The notes below the pieces were generated by a model. The model worked only from the letters and a program-made list of their open reading frames with translations, was not told where the DNA came from and did not search any database. A stretch of DNA of 64,000 nucleotides from Actinotalea caeni (GTDB lineage Bacteria > Actinomycetota > Actinomycetes > Actinomycetales > Beutenbergiaceae), in NCBI RefSeq assembly GCF_009733795.1, contig NZ_WNXX01000011.1, positions 62,001 to 126,000 on the forward strand, given 5' to 3'. The position numbers were made by a program, and so were the translations under genes. This document shows positions 25,042 to 34,240 of the stretch, piece by piece. How positions within the stretch are numbered: position 1 is the first letter of the stretch; every line of letters starts with the position of its first letter.

Positions 25042-25908
25042 GAGATCCTCGACGAGCGGACCTGGCGGGCGCGTGCCGACGCGCACGCCGCGCGCGTCGA
25101 CGCTCTCGTGGCCGACCACCTCCAGCGCCGACGCGACGGCGTCACGCACCCGGTCCACGACTTCCTCTTCACCTACTACGCCCACAAGCCCAGCCAGCTG
25201 CGTCGCTGGCACCCCGGGTTCGGCGTCGGGCTGGAGCACGCCCACGAGTACGCCGACCGGCGCGGCTACGAGGTGGTCGACGGCGTCGCGCGCGTCTCGC
25301 ACGACCTCCTCGCCGAGCGCCGCGACCTGGTCGCCGGCACCCACGCGCTGCTGGTCGCCACGGCGTCGCGCCGGCCGCACACCGGCTGCTTCGGCATGCA
25401 CGAGTGGGCGATGGTCTACCGCGCCGACGAGACCCGGCACCCGGTGCCGCTGCGGCTCGGCCGCGAGGGCACCGACCGCGTGGTCGAGTCGCACCGGATC
25501 AGGTGCAGCCACTTCGACGCCTACCGGTTCTTCACGCCGGCCGCGCGTGACCGCAACACGCTGCGGCCCGGCCCCGGCGACCGGCCCGCGTTCGAGCAGC
25601 CCGGCTGCCTGCACGCCAACATGGACCTCTACAAGCACGCGTTCCGGCTCTCGCCGCTCGTGCCCTCGGAGCTGGTCGCGGACTGCTTCGAGCTCGCGCG
25701 CGACATCCGCGTGCTCGACATGCGTGCCGCGCCGTACGACCTGAGCGACCTCGGGTTCGAGCCGGTGCGCGTCGAGACCGCCGAGGGCAAGCGCGCCTAC
25801 GCCGCGGCCCAGACAGCGTTCGCCGAGCGCGCCGCACCGCTGCGCGCCCGGCTCGTCGAGGCCTGCGAGACCGTGCTCGCGGCCTCCGGCGCAGCGCTCG
25901 CGGGGTAG
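25039..25908 (+). CDS. Putative 3-methyladenine DNA glycosylase-like protein (actinobacterial family)
   Basis: 289 residues. The sequence matches a conserved actinobacterial family usually named 3-methyladenine DNA glycosylase, with VHDFLFTYY, PSQLRRWHPGFGVGLE, CFGMHEWAMVY, CSHFDAYRFF and the ANMDLYKHAFRLSP stretch. It does not show the helix-hairpin-helix of AlkA or Tag and the enzymatic role of this family is, as far as I know, unproven. The GTG start has a -10 box six bases upstream. It stands alone and converges on the ArsR-like gene. Confidence 0.75.
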   Translation: MEILDERTWRARADAHAARVDALVADHLQRRRDGVTHPVHDFLFTYYAHKPSQLRRWHPGFGVGLEHAHEYADRRGYEVVDGVARVSHDLLAERRDLVAGTHALLVATASRRPHTGCFGMHEWAMVYRADETRHPVPLRLGREGTDRVVESHRIRCSHFDAYRFFTPAARDRNTLRPGPGDRPAFEQPGCLHANMDLYKHAFRLSPLVPSELVADCFELARDIRVLDMRAAPYDLSDLGFEPVRVETAEGKRAYAAAQTAFAERAAPLRARLVEACETVLAASGAALAG

Positions 25909-25913
25909 CGGTC

Positions 25914-26474
25914 TCAGCGCACCCGCGGCACGTGCGCCCAGTAGGTCTCCCACTCGAGCCCCTCGTCGCCGTTGGCGTCGGAGATCTCGTCGTACTCCTC
26001 GAGGAGCGCGTTCATGCGTGACACCAGCTCGGTGCTCTGCTCGGGGGTGAGCCGGAGCACCTCGGTCGAGACCGCGCCCTGCCGGCCGGCGCCGTCGGTC
26101 ACCCAGCGCTCGACGGCGCGGGTGAGGGTGTCGAGCCAGATCCCCACGGTCGTGCGCAGCTGGACCCGTGAGGCGCCGCTGCCCCGCGACCCCTGGCGGA
26201 CCTGGAACGAGCGCGCCGCACGCCGGTAGCGGCGCTCGCGGCCGTCGGCCGCCTCGGCCGCGAGCACCACGCCCGCCTTCTCGAGCATCCGCAGGTGGTA
26301 GCTCATGGCCGACGGCGTGAGGCCGCACACCTGCGCCGCCTCGGTCGCGGTGAGCTCGCGGCCCTCGTAGATCTCGGCGATGACGCGCTGCCGCGCCTCG
26401 TGCGCGAGCAGGCGCAGGGCCTGGGGGCCCTCGAGCACCAGCACCTTCGGGAGATCAGCCTCTTGACGCGCCAC
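25914..26474 (-). CDS. ArsR-like winged helix transcriptional regulator
   Basis: 186 residues. The helix-turn-helix lies in the first half: ARQRVIAEIYEGRELTATEA, then LTPSAMSYHLRMLEKAGVV, typical of HTH_20/ArsR-like proteins. The C-terminal half (WLDTLTRAVERWV, LTPEQSTELVSRMNALLEEY) is helical and probably dimerises or senses a ligand. It is divergent from an MFS transporter gene, with only 25 bases between starts, so it probably controls that transporter and itself. No metal-binding cysteine cluster is seen, so metal sensing is unlikely. Confidence 0.88.
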   Translation of the reverse strand: MARQEADLPKVLVLEGPQALRLLAHEARQRVIAEIYEGRELTATEAAQVCGLTPSAMSYHLRMLEKAGVVLAAEAADGRERRYRRAARSFQVRQGSRGSGASRVQLRTTVGIWLDTLTRAVERWVTDGAGRQGAVSTEVLRLTPEQSTELVSRMNALLEEYDEISDANGDEGLEWETYWAHVPRVR

Positions 26475-26488
26475 GTTGTGAAGTATAC

Positions 26489-26520
26489 CTTTCAGATTTA
26501 TGAAGCGACTCTTTCAGATT
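26489..26520. promoter_or_regulatory. Direct repeat CTTTCAGATT at the MFS start
   Basis: CTTTCAGATT occurs at 26489-26498 and 26511-26520, 22 bases apart (about two helical turns), beside the GTATAC palindrome in the short divergent promoter. The second copy overlaps the first codons of the MFS gene if it starts at 26500. Candidate operator of the ArsR-like regulator. Confidence 0.5.
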
Positions 26521-27867
26521 GGGACGGGCGTGTGGGCCCACCGCGACATGCGGCTGATCCTCCCGGCGCGCACGATCGCGCTCGCCGGCAACGCGATGGC
26601 GATCGTCACGCTGCTGCTGCAGGCGCACGACCGTGGCGTCGGCACGATCGGCGTGGCCGCCCTGCTCGTCGGTCTGGCGCTGCCGCCGATCGCGATGATG
26701 GGTGCCGCCGGCCGGCTGGCCGACACGCACGACTCGCGGCTGCTGCTCTCGGCCGGGATCGGCGTCCAGGTGCTGGCGCTCGTGGTGCTGGCGTGGAGCC
26801 CGGGGTTCGTGGCGACGCTGGCCGGCGTGCTGCTGCTCGAGCTCGGGCAGGCCGTCATCGGACCGGTGTGGACCGCGCTGCTGCCGCGTGTCGTCGGCGA
26901 GGAGCACGTCGGCGCCGCGATCGCCTGGCAGCAGGGGCTCGGGGCCGTCGCGGCGCCGGTCGGGGCCGCGCTGGGCGGCATCCTCTTCGGCGCCTACGGC
27001 GCCGCACCTGCGCTGCTGGCGGCCGCCGGCGCCTTCGTGGCGCTGTGGCTCGCCGTGCAGGCGATCCGCACGCGGCGCCACCTCGCCGGCCAGTCGCCGA
27101 CGTCGTCACCCGGCTCCAGCCGGCTCCTCGCCGGCGTCGCGCTGCTCCGGGCCGACCGCGTCGTGTGGCCGACCTTCCTCGCGCTGCTCCCGATGGTGGT
27201 CATGGTCGAGGGCGTGAACGCGGTCGAGGTGTTCCTCGCGCGGGACACCCTGGGCGCGACGCCCGCGCAGTACGGGCTCGGTGAGCTCGCGGCGGGCGCG
27301 GGCGGGGTGCTCGGCGCCGCCGTCGCCGGTCGGCTCTCCGGGGGGCGTGCGTGGGTGCGCGGCACGATCGGGGGCTTCGCGGTGGGCTGCGGCGCGCTCG
27401 CGGTCGCCGGGGCCGCGCCGTCCTTCTGGGTCTACCTCGTGCTGATGGTGGTCGTCGCCGGCGCGGCCGGCGTCGGCAACGCCGCCAACGGCGCGCTGGT
27501 GATCACGCGCACGCCGGACACCCAGCGCGGCACCGTCGGCGCTGCGCTCAGCGGTATCGCGCGCACCGGGTCGGTGCTCGCGCTGGCGCTGGGTGGTCTG
27601 CTGGGCACGCTGCTGTCACCGCGCGCGGTCTTCATCGGCGGTGGCGTGCTCGGGCTGGTGGTCGTGCTGGCGCTCGGATGGCGCGCCGTCACGGCGGCCG
27701 GCGCGGAGGAGCGCGCGGCCGGCGCGACGCCCGCACCCGGCACCGAGCCCGCACCCGGCACCGAGCCCGCGGCCGGGCCGGAGCCGACGATCACCGAGAC
27801 GGTCGCCGTCGACCTCCCGGCCCCGCCGGTGGCCTCATCGGCTAGCGCCGGTACCGCTCCCAGCTGA
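26500..27867 (+). CDS. MFS transporter
   Basis: Major facilitator superfamily exporter, 455 residues with about 12 hydrophobic segments and a disordered proline/glutamate-rich tail of about 50 residues. The first helix begins near residue 17 (MRLILPARTIALAGN), and the short cytoplasmic loop after helix 2 reads AAGRLADTHDSRLLL, the family's GxLaDrxgrR-like motif A. ATG at 26500 lacks a clear ribosome site; ATG at 26548 (MRLILPAR) is an alternative. Divergent from an ArsR-like regulator, which suggests drug or metabolite efflux. Its last 26 bases overlap the nitroreductase gene on the other strand. Confidence 0.88.
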   Translation: MKRLFQIGTGVWAHRDMRLILPARTIALAGNAMAIVTLLLQAHDRGVGTIGVAALLVGLALPPIAMMGAAGRLADTHDSRLLLSAGIGVQVLALVVLAWSPGFVATLAGVLLLELGQAVIGPVWTALLPRVVGEEHVGAAIAWQQGLGAVAAPVGAALGGILFGAYGAAPALLAAAGAFVALWLAVQAIRTRRHLAGQSPTSSPGSSRLLAGVALLRADRVVWPTFLALLPMVVMVEGVNAVEVFLARDTLGATPAQYGLGELAAGAGGVLGAAVAGRLSGGRAWVRGTIGGFAVGCGALAVAGAAPSFWVYLVLMVVVAGAAGVGNAANGALVITRTPDTQRGTVGAALSGIARTGSVLALALGGLLGTLLSPRAVFIGGGVLGLVVVLALGWRAVTAAGAEERAAGATPAPGTEPAPGTEPAAGPEPTITETVAVDLPAPPVASSASAGTAPS

Positions 27868-28381
27868 CGATCTCCTCGATCGGCTTGCGACCGGACAGCT
27901 CGGGCGCAGCCTGCCGCTGCGAGGTGTCGGTCCAGCCGAGCCCGATCGCGGACCACGGCTCCAGCTCGGCCGGCATGCCGAGGAGGTCCCGCACCTGCTG
28001 CCGCGACTCGGGCGTGCCGAACCACGCGGTGCCCGAGCCCAGCCCGAGCGCGGCGGCGGCGAGCATGACCCGCTCCTGCAGCCTGCCGTCGTCGTAGGCC
28101 ACCGAGCGGCCCGTGCCCTCGAGCGCCACGACGATCGAGGCGGCGACCCCGGACAGGAAGCCCGTGAAGGCGCCGTAGCCCGCGAGCGCCTCGTTGGTCT
28201 CCCGCTCGGTCACGACGACGAGGTGCCACGGCTGGCTGTTCTTGGCGCTGCCGGTCCAGCGTGCCACCTCGAGGAGCTTCTCGAGGTCCTCGCGCGGCAC
28301 GGGCCGGTCGAGGAAGCGCCGGGACTGCCGCAGCCGGCGCAGCGAGGCGAGGTAGGCGTCGGGGTCGAGTGCGTCGCTCAT
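27842..28381 (-). CDS. Nitroreductase family protein
   Basis: FMN-dependent nitroreductase-fold protein, 179 residues. RQSRRFLDRPVPREDLEKLL at the N-terminus holds the FMN phosphate-binding arginines, and WTGSAKNSQPWHLVVV gives the conserved SxxNxQPW motif. The C-terminal GLGWTDTSQ and KPIEEIVSWERYR complete the family pattern. ATG at 28381. Substrate unknown. Its end overlaps the MFS gene by 26 bases. Confidence 0.9.
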   Translation of the reverse strand: MSDALDPDAYLASLRRLRQSRRFLDRPVPREDLEKLLEVARWTGSAKNSQPWHLVVVTERETNEALAGYGAFTGFLSGVAASIVVALEGTGRSVAYDDGRLQERVMLAAAALGLGSGTAWFGTPESRQQVRDLLGMPAELEPWSAIGLGWTDTSQRQAAPELSGRKPIEEIVSWERYRR

Positions 28382-28452
28382 CCCCCCATGGTGGCCCAGC
28401 GCGGGACCTGCGGGCCGGTCGGGGCCCGGGGTCCCACGCCGGGAGACGGCGC

Positions 28453-30210
28453 TCAGGCCTTGCGGCCGTCGACGAGCAGGCGCGTCTTGGTCTTGTTGCG
28501 CGCGGGCCGCGCCGGGACGTCGGTGCGCCACGCCATGCCGTTGATCGTGGTGCCGGTGTCCATGACGTAGCTGCGCGCGTCGGAGAACGTCAGCTCGACG
28601 TAGGCGTCGGCACCGGCGATGCTCCCGGTCGAGGAGCGCCAGATGCAGACCGCCGCCGGTGCCGCACCACCCTGGAGCAGCAGCCGCACGGCCCCGGTCT
28701 GCGGGGTCGCCGTCACCACCGGGCTGAGCGCGGTCAGCTCTCCCGAGGCGTCCCGGAACGCGCACGCGTAGGCGTAGGTGGTGCTGTTGCTCAGCGCGCC
28801 GGTCGGCTGCCCGGCCGTGGCCGCCTCGAGCGGACCGGGGTCGGGCAGCTCGCGCACCAGCCGCAGCCCCTGCACCCCGGGCGGGTCGACCACCCAGCCG
28901 TCGGTGCCGTGGTGGAGGTCGAAGTCGCCGGAGGCGAGCTGTGCGAGCCCGGCCGCCGAGGTCGCCGCGGCGTCGAGCGGGGCGACGCCCGAGCGCACGT
29001 CGAACCCCGCCGTCGGGCGCCAGATGCCCGCATTGGCCGAGCCGAACGAGGCGAGCTTGTTCTTGACGCCGAAGCCGCGCACGCGGGTGCTGCTGTAGCC
29101 GGAGGCGTTGCTCGCGGCCTCCACGTAGACGTGCGCGCCGAGCGCCGGGTCGGCGGGTGTCTGCCGGACGAGCGTGGCGAACAGCGTGCCGTGGAAGTCG
29201 ACCTGGGACGCGCGCTCGGCGTGCGTGTCGAGGATCGTGACCGCACCGACGTCGGTCGAGACCTTCGGACGGTACAGCACGCCGCCGTTGACGGTGACGG
29301 TCGAGCCGATCACCTCGACGTTGGGCGCGTAGCCGGCGTAGCTGTCGGCCTCCTGGTGCAGGCCGTTGATCGTGATGCCCTCGCAATGGGTGAAGCGGAG
29401 CTTGGTGGTGATGTTCGCGTCGATGACCGCACCACGGCACATCGTGAGGCTGACGCCACCCACCGCGCCCGAGCACTTCATGCCCTGCACGTAGACGCCG
29501 TCGCCCTCCTGCGTGCCGTGCACGTAGAAGGCGCCCTCGACCTGGCCGTTGTCGGTGCCCTGCGTGCGGAAGTAGATCTCGCGGTAGACGTGCGGCTCGG
29601 CGTAGGAGAACCACGTGGACCCGACGCGGCCGCCGGTCATCGTGATGTTCTCGTGGATCACGCCGCACCGGTTGTCGAAGCAGATGCCGTAGTCGGGCAT
29701 CTGACCGGTGACCTCGACGTTGCGCAGCACGAAGGCGGTGAAGCAGCCCGTGCTGCCGGTCGCACGGGTCGCGTTGGAGACGGTGACGACGCCGCCGGAC
29801 AGGGCGCTGCGCAGCGTGTTCGGGTAGAACATGAACGCCGTCGTGCCGGCGCCGAAGCTCGGCGTGGTCGGCAGGTTCGCGCCCGCGACCAGCTCGGCGC
29901 CGCCGCCGTCGATCTCGAACGTCGGCATGATGACGCCCTCGTCGAAGAACACCGGGGTGTCGATGAGGTAGCGGCCGCGGGTGTCCGGGAAGAGCACTTG
30001 CTGCCCCGCGTCGTAGGCCGCCTGGATCAGCGGCCCGTTGTCGGTGGTGCCGTCGCCGACGAGCTCGACGGCGGCGCTCGGGTTGGCCGCCGCCGGTGCC
30101 GGCGAACGGGCGAGCAGGCCGACCGCCGTGCCCGCGCCGGCGAGGCCGAGCAGGCCGCGGCGGGTGGTGTCGACGGGGCTGCGTCGGGGTGAGGTGGTGC
30201 CGCTGGTCAT
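28453..30210 (-). CDS. Tat-exported right-handed beta-helix protein (pectate-lyase-like)
   Basis: 585 residues. The N-terminus has a twin-arginine signal peptide (DTTRRGLLGLAGAGTAVGLL, then APAAAN). The mature part begins with DGTTDNGPLIQAAYDAGQQV, the usual opening of the pectate-lyase superfamily beta-helix, and continues with repeated strands rich in N, G, T and V (NVEVTG, ENITMTGG, GITINGLH). A C-terminal domain after about residue 470 (LSNSTTYAYACAFRDASGEL) is beta-rich. Likely a secreted polysaccharide lyase or hydrolase, though no catalytic residues can be assigned. ATG at 30210 follows AAGGAGAG. A GATTAATC site lies 36 bases upstream. Confidence 0.85.
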   Translation of the reverse strand: MTSGTTSPRRSPVDTTRRGLLGLAGAGTAVGLLARSPAPAAANPSAAVELVGDGTTDNGPLIQAAYDAGQQVLFPDTRGRYLIDTPVFFDEGVIMPTFEIDGGGAELVAGANLPTTPSFGAGTTAFMFYPNTLRSALSGGVVTVSNATRATGSTGCFTAFVLRNVEVTGQMPDYGICFDNRCGVIHENITMTGGRVGSTWFSYAEPHVYREIYFRTQGTDNGQVEGAFYVHGTQEGDGVYVQGMKCSGAVGGVSLTMCRGAVIDANITTKLRFTHCEGITINGLHQEADSYAGYAPNVEVIGSTVTVNGGVLYRPKVSTDVGAVTILDTHAERASQVDFHGTLFATLVRQTPADPALGAHVYVEAASNASGYSSTRVRGFGVKNKLASFGSANAGIWRPTAGFDVRSGVAPLDAAATSAAGLAQLASGDFDLHHGTDGWVVDPPGVQGLRLVRELPDPGPLEAATAGQPTGALSNSTTYAYACAFRDASGELTALSPVVTATPQTGAVRLLLQGGAAPAAVCIWRSSTGSIAGADAYVELTFSDARSYVMDTGTTINGMAWRTDVPARPARNKTKTRLLVDGRKA

Positions 30211-30244
30211 GCCGTCTCTCCTTCGAGTGGTGCCGATGACTAAA

Positions 30245-30254
30245 CGATTAATCA
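30245..30254. promoter_or_regulatory. GATTAATC operator, beta-helix gene promoter
   Basis: CGATTAATCA, containing the palindrome GATTAATC (30246-30253), sits in the promoter of the beta-helix gene. The same 8-mer occurs at 35953 and 39639, in two other promoters of this locus. Confidence 0.6.
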
Positions 30255-30304
30255 CACGCTCGCGAAGGACCCTAGCGGCTCGGTCCCGAGCGCGCCACCG
30301 CTTC

Positions 30305-30323
30305 GATGTATCCATTTATCATC
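30305..30323. promoter_or_regulatory. GATG/CATC inverted repeat at alginate-lyase-like gene start
   Basis: GATGTATCCATTTATCATC is an AT-rich imperfect inverted repeat directly before the GTG at 30328. Its left half GATGTAT equals that of the palindrome at 34241 on the minus strand. A TATCAT -10-like box (30317-30322) lies within it, so binding here would block the promoter. Confidence 0.5.
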
Positions 30324-30327
30324 AAGT

Positions 30328-31422
30328 GTGGCCCACTCCCCCGCCCCGGACGCCGACCGCGACGCCGTGCTCACCGAGGCGCGCCGCCTGCGCGTCGCGC
30401 GGCCGCCGTCGATCCTCGACCGGGCGCCGTCCTCCTGGACAGGGCCGGCGCGGGCCTACTACTCGATCGGCAAGTACGCCTGGCCCGACCCCGACGCCCC
30501 CGACGGGCTGCCCTACCGACGCCACGACTGCGAGGTGAACCCGGCCGCGGCCGGGCCGGCGTACGACCGCACCCGGCTCGCGACGCTCGTGCGGGAGTGC
30601 CGCACGCTCGCGCTCGCGTGGCTGCTGCAGCCCGACCCCGCGACCGCCGACGCGCTCGCGGCGCGGCTGCGGACGTGGTTCGTCGACCCCGCGACCGCGA
30701 TGGAGCCGCACCTGCGGCACGCGGCCGCGCTACCGGGCGTCCACGACGGCTCCTGGCTCGGCCTCATCGAGGGTGCGCGGCTGATCGGCCTCGTCGACGA
30801 CCTCGACCTCGTGGCCGCACGCGAGCCGACCCCGAGCCTGCGGCAGGCGCTCGCGGGCACCCGGGCGTGGATGGCGCGGTTCGCCGACTGGTACCGCACG
30901 AGCGAGCAGGGCCGCCGCGACGCCGCCGCCACCAACAACCACGGCCTCTGGTACCACCTGCAGACGCTCGCCTGGGCGGCCTTCGCCGACCCCGCCGACG
31001 GCGACCTCCCGCTGCTGCGAGAGCGACTGACGGCGTCCGCACTCGCGCAGGTCGGCCCGGCGGGCACGCTGCCGCAGGAGCTCGCCCGCCCCAACGCGCT
31101 GGGCTACGTCGTGTTCACGCTGCTCGCGCTCGCCGCGGCGACCGAGCGGCTCGAGCCGCACGGCACGCGGCTGCTGGAGGAGACGGCACCCTCGGGCGCC
31201 CGCGTCGGGAAGGCCTTCACGTGGCTCGCCGAGCACGCCCACGGGCTCGACGGCGACCCCGACGAGGGCGGCGAGCCCGGTCGGCGGGCAGTGCTGGCCT
31301 GGTGGGTCGCCGAGCGCTACCCGGACCACACCGGCGCGGCGGCACTCGCGCAGGCGTGGTCGGGGACGGCCACCACCGAGCAGCGGGTGCGCCGCACGCT
31401 CGGGCTGCGCGACTGGACCTGA
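30328..31422 (+). CDS. Alginate lyase family protein (PF05426-like)
   Basis: 364 residues with the signature features of the alginate-lyase superfamily fold (alpha/alpha toroid): YYSIGKYAWPDPDAPDGLPY near residues 45-63, followed by EVNP, and the catalytic-region motif TNNHGLWYHLQ with NNHG at residues 203-206. Such enzymes cleave uronate-containing chains by beta-elimination. No signal peptide is visible, so it may act on imported oligosaccharides. GTG at 30328 has no ribosome site and a -10-like box five bases upstream, suggesting a leaderless transcript under control of the AT-rich site. Divergent from the beta-helix gene. Confidence 0.85.
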   Translation: MAHSPAPDADRDAVLTEARRLRVARPPSILDRAPSSWTGPARAYYSIGKYAWPDPDAPDGLPYRRHDCEVNPAAAGPAYDRTRLATLVRECRTLALAWLLQPDPATADALAARLRTWFVDPATAMEPHLRHAAALPGVHDGSWLGLIEGARLIGLVDDLDLVAAREPTPSLRQALAGTRAWMARFADWYRTSEQGRRDAAATNNHGLWYHLQTLAWAAFADPADGDLPLLRERLTASALAQVGPAGTLPQELARPNALGYVVFTLLALAAATERLEPHGTRLLEETAPSGARVGKAFTWLAEHAHGLDGDPDEGGEPGRRAVLAWWVAERYPDHTGAAALAQAWSGTATTEQRVRRTLGLRDWT

Positions 31423-31424
31423 GG

Positions 31425-34238
31425 TCAGACCGGCGCGGGCTGCACGAGCCGGCGCGCAGCGGTCCGACCGCTGCGCAGCAGCTGCCCGAGCACCTCGGGG
31501 TCGGGCGCCTCGACCGACGGCGCGTCGGCGAGCGTCGCGCCCGCGTGGGCGAGCCCGCGGGGGAGCGCCCGCGTGCGCAGCCGCCGGCCGCCGCGGTCCG
31601 GCGCGAGCGGCTCGTCGGCGGGCAGCGCCAGCCGCGCCCCGTGCAGCGCAGGGACGCGCCGGACCGCCTCCTCGAAGACGTCGAGCACCGTCGCGAGCAG
31701 CCCACCGGGCCCGACGGCGGCGACCGGCACCAGCACGCGCAGGTTCGCCCAGCCCGGCGGGGCCGCGGGCACGAGCACGACGTCGGAGCCGTCGAGCGAC
31801 CAGCGCCGGGGGGTGTCGGCCACGCCCTCGACCAGCAGCACGACCCCGGTGCGGTCGTCGCGCCCGACCTCCTCCGCCCACGGCTGCACGACCCGACCGC
31901 CGGCGGTCGCGTCGACGACCGCGCGCGCCCGCACCGTCAGCGGACCCGCCACGGTCGTGACGGCGAGCCCGGTCACCGCCCCGTCGGCTGCGAGCGCGTC
32001 GCCGGGCGTCGCGTGAAGCAGCACCTCGATGCCCGCCTGCGCGCACAGGGCGTCGAGCGCGACCGCGGTCGCGGGTGCGTCCAGGTGGCCGTCGACGACG
32101 CAGCCGCGCTCGCGCAGCGCCTCGAGCAGCGGGTCGTCCGCCGCGCCGGTCGCCGTGCGTCGCGCGGCGGTCACCTCTCGACCGAGCACCGGGCCGTGCT
32201 CGACCAGCAGCACGCGCGCGCCGGAGCCCGCGGCCTCGAGCGCGGCCGCGACACCCGCGAGACCGCCGCCGGCGACGACGACGTCGACCCGGCGGTCCGG
32301 CAGCGGGCGCAGCCGCTCGGGGTCGACCGGCGCCTCGAGGTGTCGCACGAACCGCCGGGCGGCGCCCTGCTCGTCGTCGCGCCAGCGGTCGCGCAGCCCG
32401 CGCCCGTCGCCGCCGAGCGCATCCAGCGCCGCCGACGCCGTCAGCTCGATGTTCCAGCGGATCGAGGTCAGCGTCGCCTCGCGGGTGTCGGTGCGCTCGG
32501 AGCTCTGGACGGCGAAGTCCTCGCCCAGCCCGGGCCGCTCCAGCGCCCGCTCGACGGCGTCCCGCGCCCGGGCGCGCTGCGCGTCGGTGAGGTCGAAGGC
32601 CAGGCCGTGCAGGTGGTGCAGCAGGTAGAGCGTGGTCGCGGAGTCCCGGCCGGCGGCGAGCCGCTCGATGGCGACGTCGACCACGCCGGTGTCGCGCGCG
32701 AGCCGCAGCAGCACCAGTGCCGCGACCCAGCGCGGCGCCGCCAGGTCGAGGCGCGGGTCGCCCGGTGCGTCGTCGTCCCCGGCCAGCACGACCTCGCGCA
32801 GCACCGGCAGCGCCGCGTCGTCGCCGAGCAGCGCGAGCGCGAACGCCGCGCCGCGGCGCCGCCGGTGGTCCGTCCCAGCGAGCGCCGCGTGCAGCCCGTC
32901 GCGCGGCGCACCCGGGTGCTCACGGAACCACCAGAGCGCGTCGGACTCGTCCTCGCCGCCGAGGAGCGCGAGCGCGTCGTCGACGGTGCGCGGCCCGGTC
33001 GGCACCGACTCCGGCGCGAGGTCCTCCAGCACGCCGCGGTCGCGCAGGTGCGCCTGCAGCCGCTCGACCGGGACCTCGTGCGGCGCGACCCCGAGCGCCA
33101 CCGCGAGGCCCGCCGCGACCCCGGCCGCCTCCCCGAGCCTGTGCATGTCGCGCTGCATCCGCACACCGGCCGCGACGTCCTGGTCGCCGGAGAAGGCGCG
33201 GCAGCCGATCAGCAGGCCGTCGACGCCGTCGGCGAGCAGCGCACCGTACGGGACGTCGCCGCGGAAGCCGCGCCGTCGCCACCCCAGCACGGGCACCCAC
33301 AGCTGCGCGAGGTCGCTCTCGTTGGCGTAGTCGCGCGCGTGGGTGTCGTGGTGGGTGCGGCACCGCATCACGACGTCGTCGCGCGCGACCTCGGCGAGCA
33401 CGTCCGCCTGCCGCAGGGTGGCGCGGCCGACGACGCGGCGGCCCTCGCGGACGCCCAGCTGGGGCCCGAGGGTCAGCAGCGTGTGCCCCTGCTGGGCGCG
33501 CACCCGCGCCAGCCCCACCGCCCGGCCGTGGACCAGCGCGCGCGAGACGTCGTCGGGATCGGTGCTGTCGAGCCAGCCGCAGTCGTAGTTGGCGAACGTC
33601 AGCCGCCCGTCCGCGTCGAGGTAGCGCGGCACGTAGGAGTAGGTGTTCATCACCTGGTCCCAGGCGCGGCCGACGCGGTAGCGGGCACCGGCCAGCGCGG
33701 CCACGTCCCCGTTGCCGGTCGCGTCGACGAGCACCCGGGTCCGCACCGTCGTCCGGCCCTCGGGGCCCTCGACGTCGACGGCGGCCACACGTCCGTCGAC
33801 GACGTGGACCCGCCCGACCACGGCCTCGGCGACCACCTGCACGCCCGCCGCGGCGAGGCGGCTCTCGACCGTCACCTGCTTCGCGACGGGGTGGAAGCCC
33901 CGCACCGCGCCCCAGCTCTCGGGCGTCGCGGCACGCACCTCCTTGTCGAGGGCGTCCTGCAGGCCGCCGCGCCGGCCCCAGTAGTAGAAGTGCACACCGG
34001 CCCGGGTCCCGACGCCGCCGAGACCGGTGTCGCGCTCGACGACGAGCACCCGCGCCCCGAGCTCGGCCGCGGCGAGGGCGGCGGTGGCGCCGCCGGTGCC
34101 GCCGCCGGCGACGACGACGTCGACCTCGGCATCGACCTCGGCATCGAGCTGGGCGTCCACCGGCGCCGGGGCGACCTCGTGTGCGCTCGCGTCGCTCTCG
34201 GCCGGTCCGGCAGGTGCGGGGGGCTGCGGCATTCCCAT
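31425..34238 (-). CDS. FAD-dependent oxidoreductase with two FAD modules and a HEAT-like middle
   Basis: About 937 residues. The first FAD module starts with VDVVVAGGGTGGATAALAAA and continues with RTRVLVDATGNGDVAALAGA. A second module begins at about residue 620 with VDVVVAGGGLAGVAAALEAA and continues with RARAVVDATAGGRV. The region between them is helical, with RRRRGAAFALALLGDDAALP and similar repeats. FAD-dependent oxidoreductases of this type are common in polysaccharide-degradation loci. ATG at 34238 is chosen because a palindrome containing a TATTGT -10-like box lies directly upstream; an ATG at 34268 is possible. Divergent from the GH-D-like gene. The length and doubled FAD fold are unusual. 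Confidence 0.85.
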   Translation of the reverse strand: MGMPQPPAPAGPAESDASAHEVAPAPVDAQLDAEVDAEVDVVVAGGGTGGATAALAAAELGARVLVVERDTGLGGVGTRAGVHFYYWGRRGGLQDALDKEVRAATPESWGAVRGFHPVAKQVTVESRLAAAGVQVVAEAVVGRVHVVDGRVAAVDVEGPEGRTTVRTRVLVDATGNGDVAALAGARYRVGRAWDQVMNTYSYVPRYLDADGRLTFANYDCGWLDSTDPDDVSRALVHGRAVGLARVRAQQGHTLLTLGPQLGVREGRRVVGRATLRQADVLAEVARDDVVMRCRTHHDTHARDYANESDLAQLWVPVLGWRRRGFRGDVPYGALLADGVDGLLIGCRAFSGDQDVAAGVRMQRDMHRLGEAAGVAAGLAVALGVAPHEVPVERLQAHLRDRGVLEDLAPESVPTGPRTVDDALALLGGEDESDALWWFREHPGAPRDGLHAALAGTDHRRRRGAAFALALLGDDAALPVLREVVLAGDDDAPGDPRLDLAAPRWVAALVLLRLARDTGVVDVAIERLAAGRDSATTLYLLHHLHGLAFDLTDAQRARARDAVERALERPGLGEDFAVQSSERTDTREATLTSIRWNIELTASAALDALGGDGRGLRDRWRDDEQGAARRFVRHLEAPVDPERLRPLPDRRVDVVVAGGGLAGVAAALEAAGSGARVLLVEHGPVLGREVTAARRTATGAADDPLLEALRERGCVVDGHLDAPATAVALDALCAQAGIEVLLHATPGDALAADGAVTGLAVTTVAGPLTVRARAVVDATAGGRVVQPWAEEVGRDDRTGVVLLVEGVADTPRRWSLDGSDVVLVPAAPPGWANLRVLVPVAAVGPGGLLATVLDVFEEAVRRVPALHGARLALPADEPLAPDRGGRRLRTRALPRGLAHAGATLADAPSVEAPDPEVLGQLLRSGRTAARRLVQPAPV

Positions 34239-34240
34239 GT

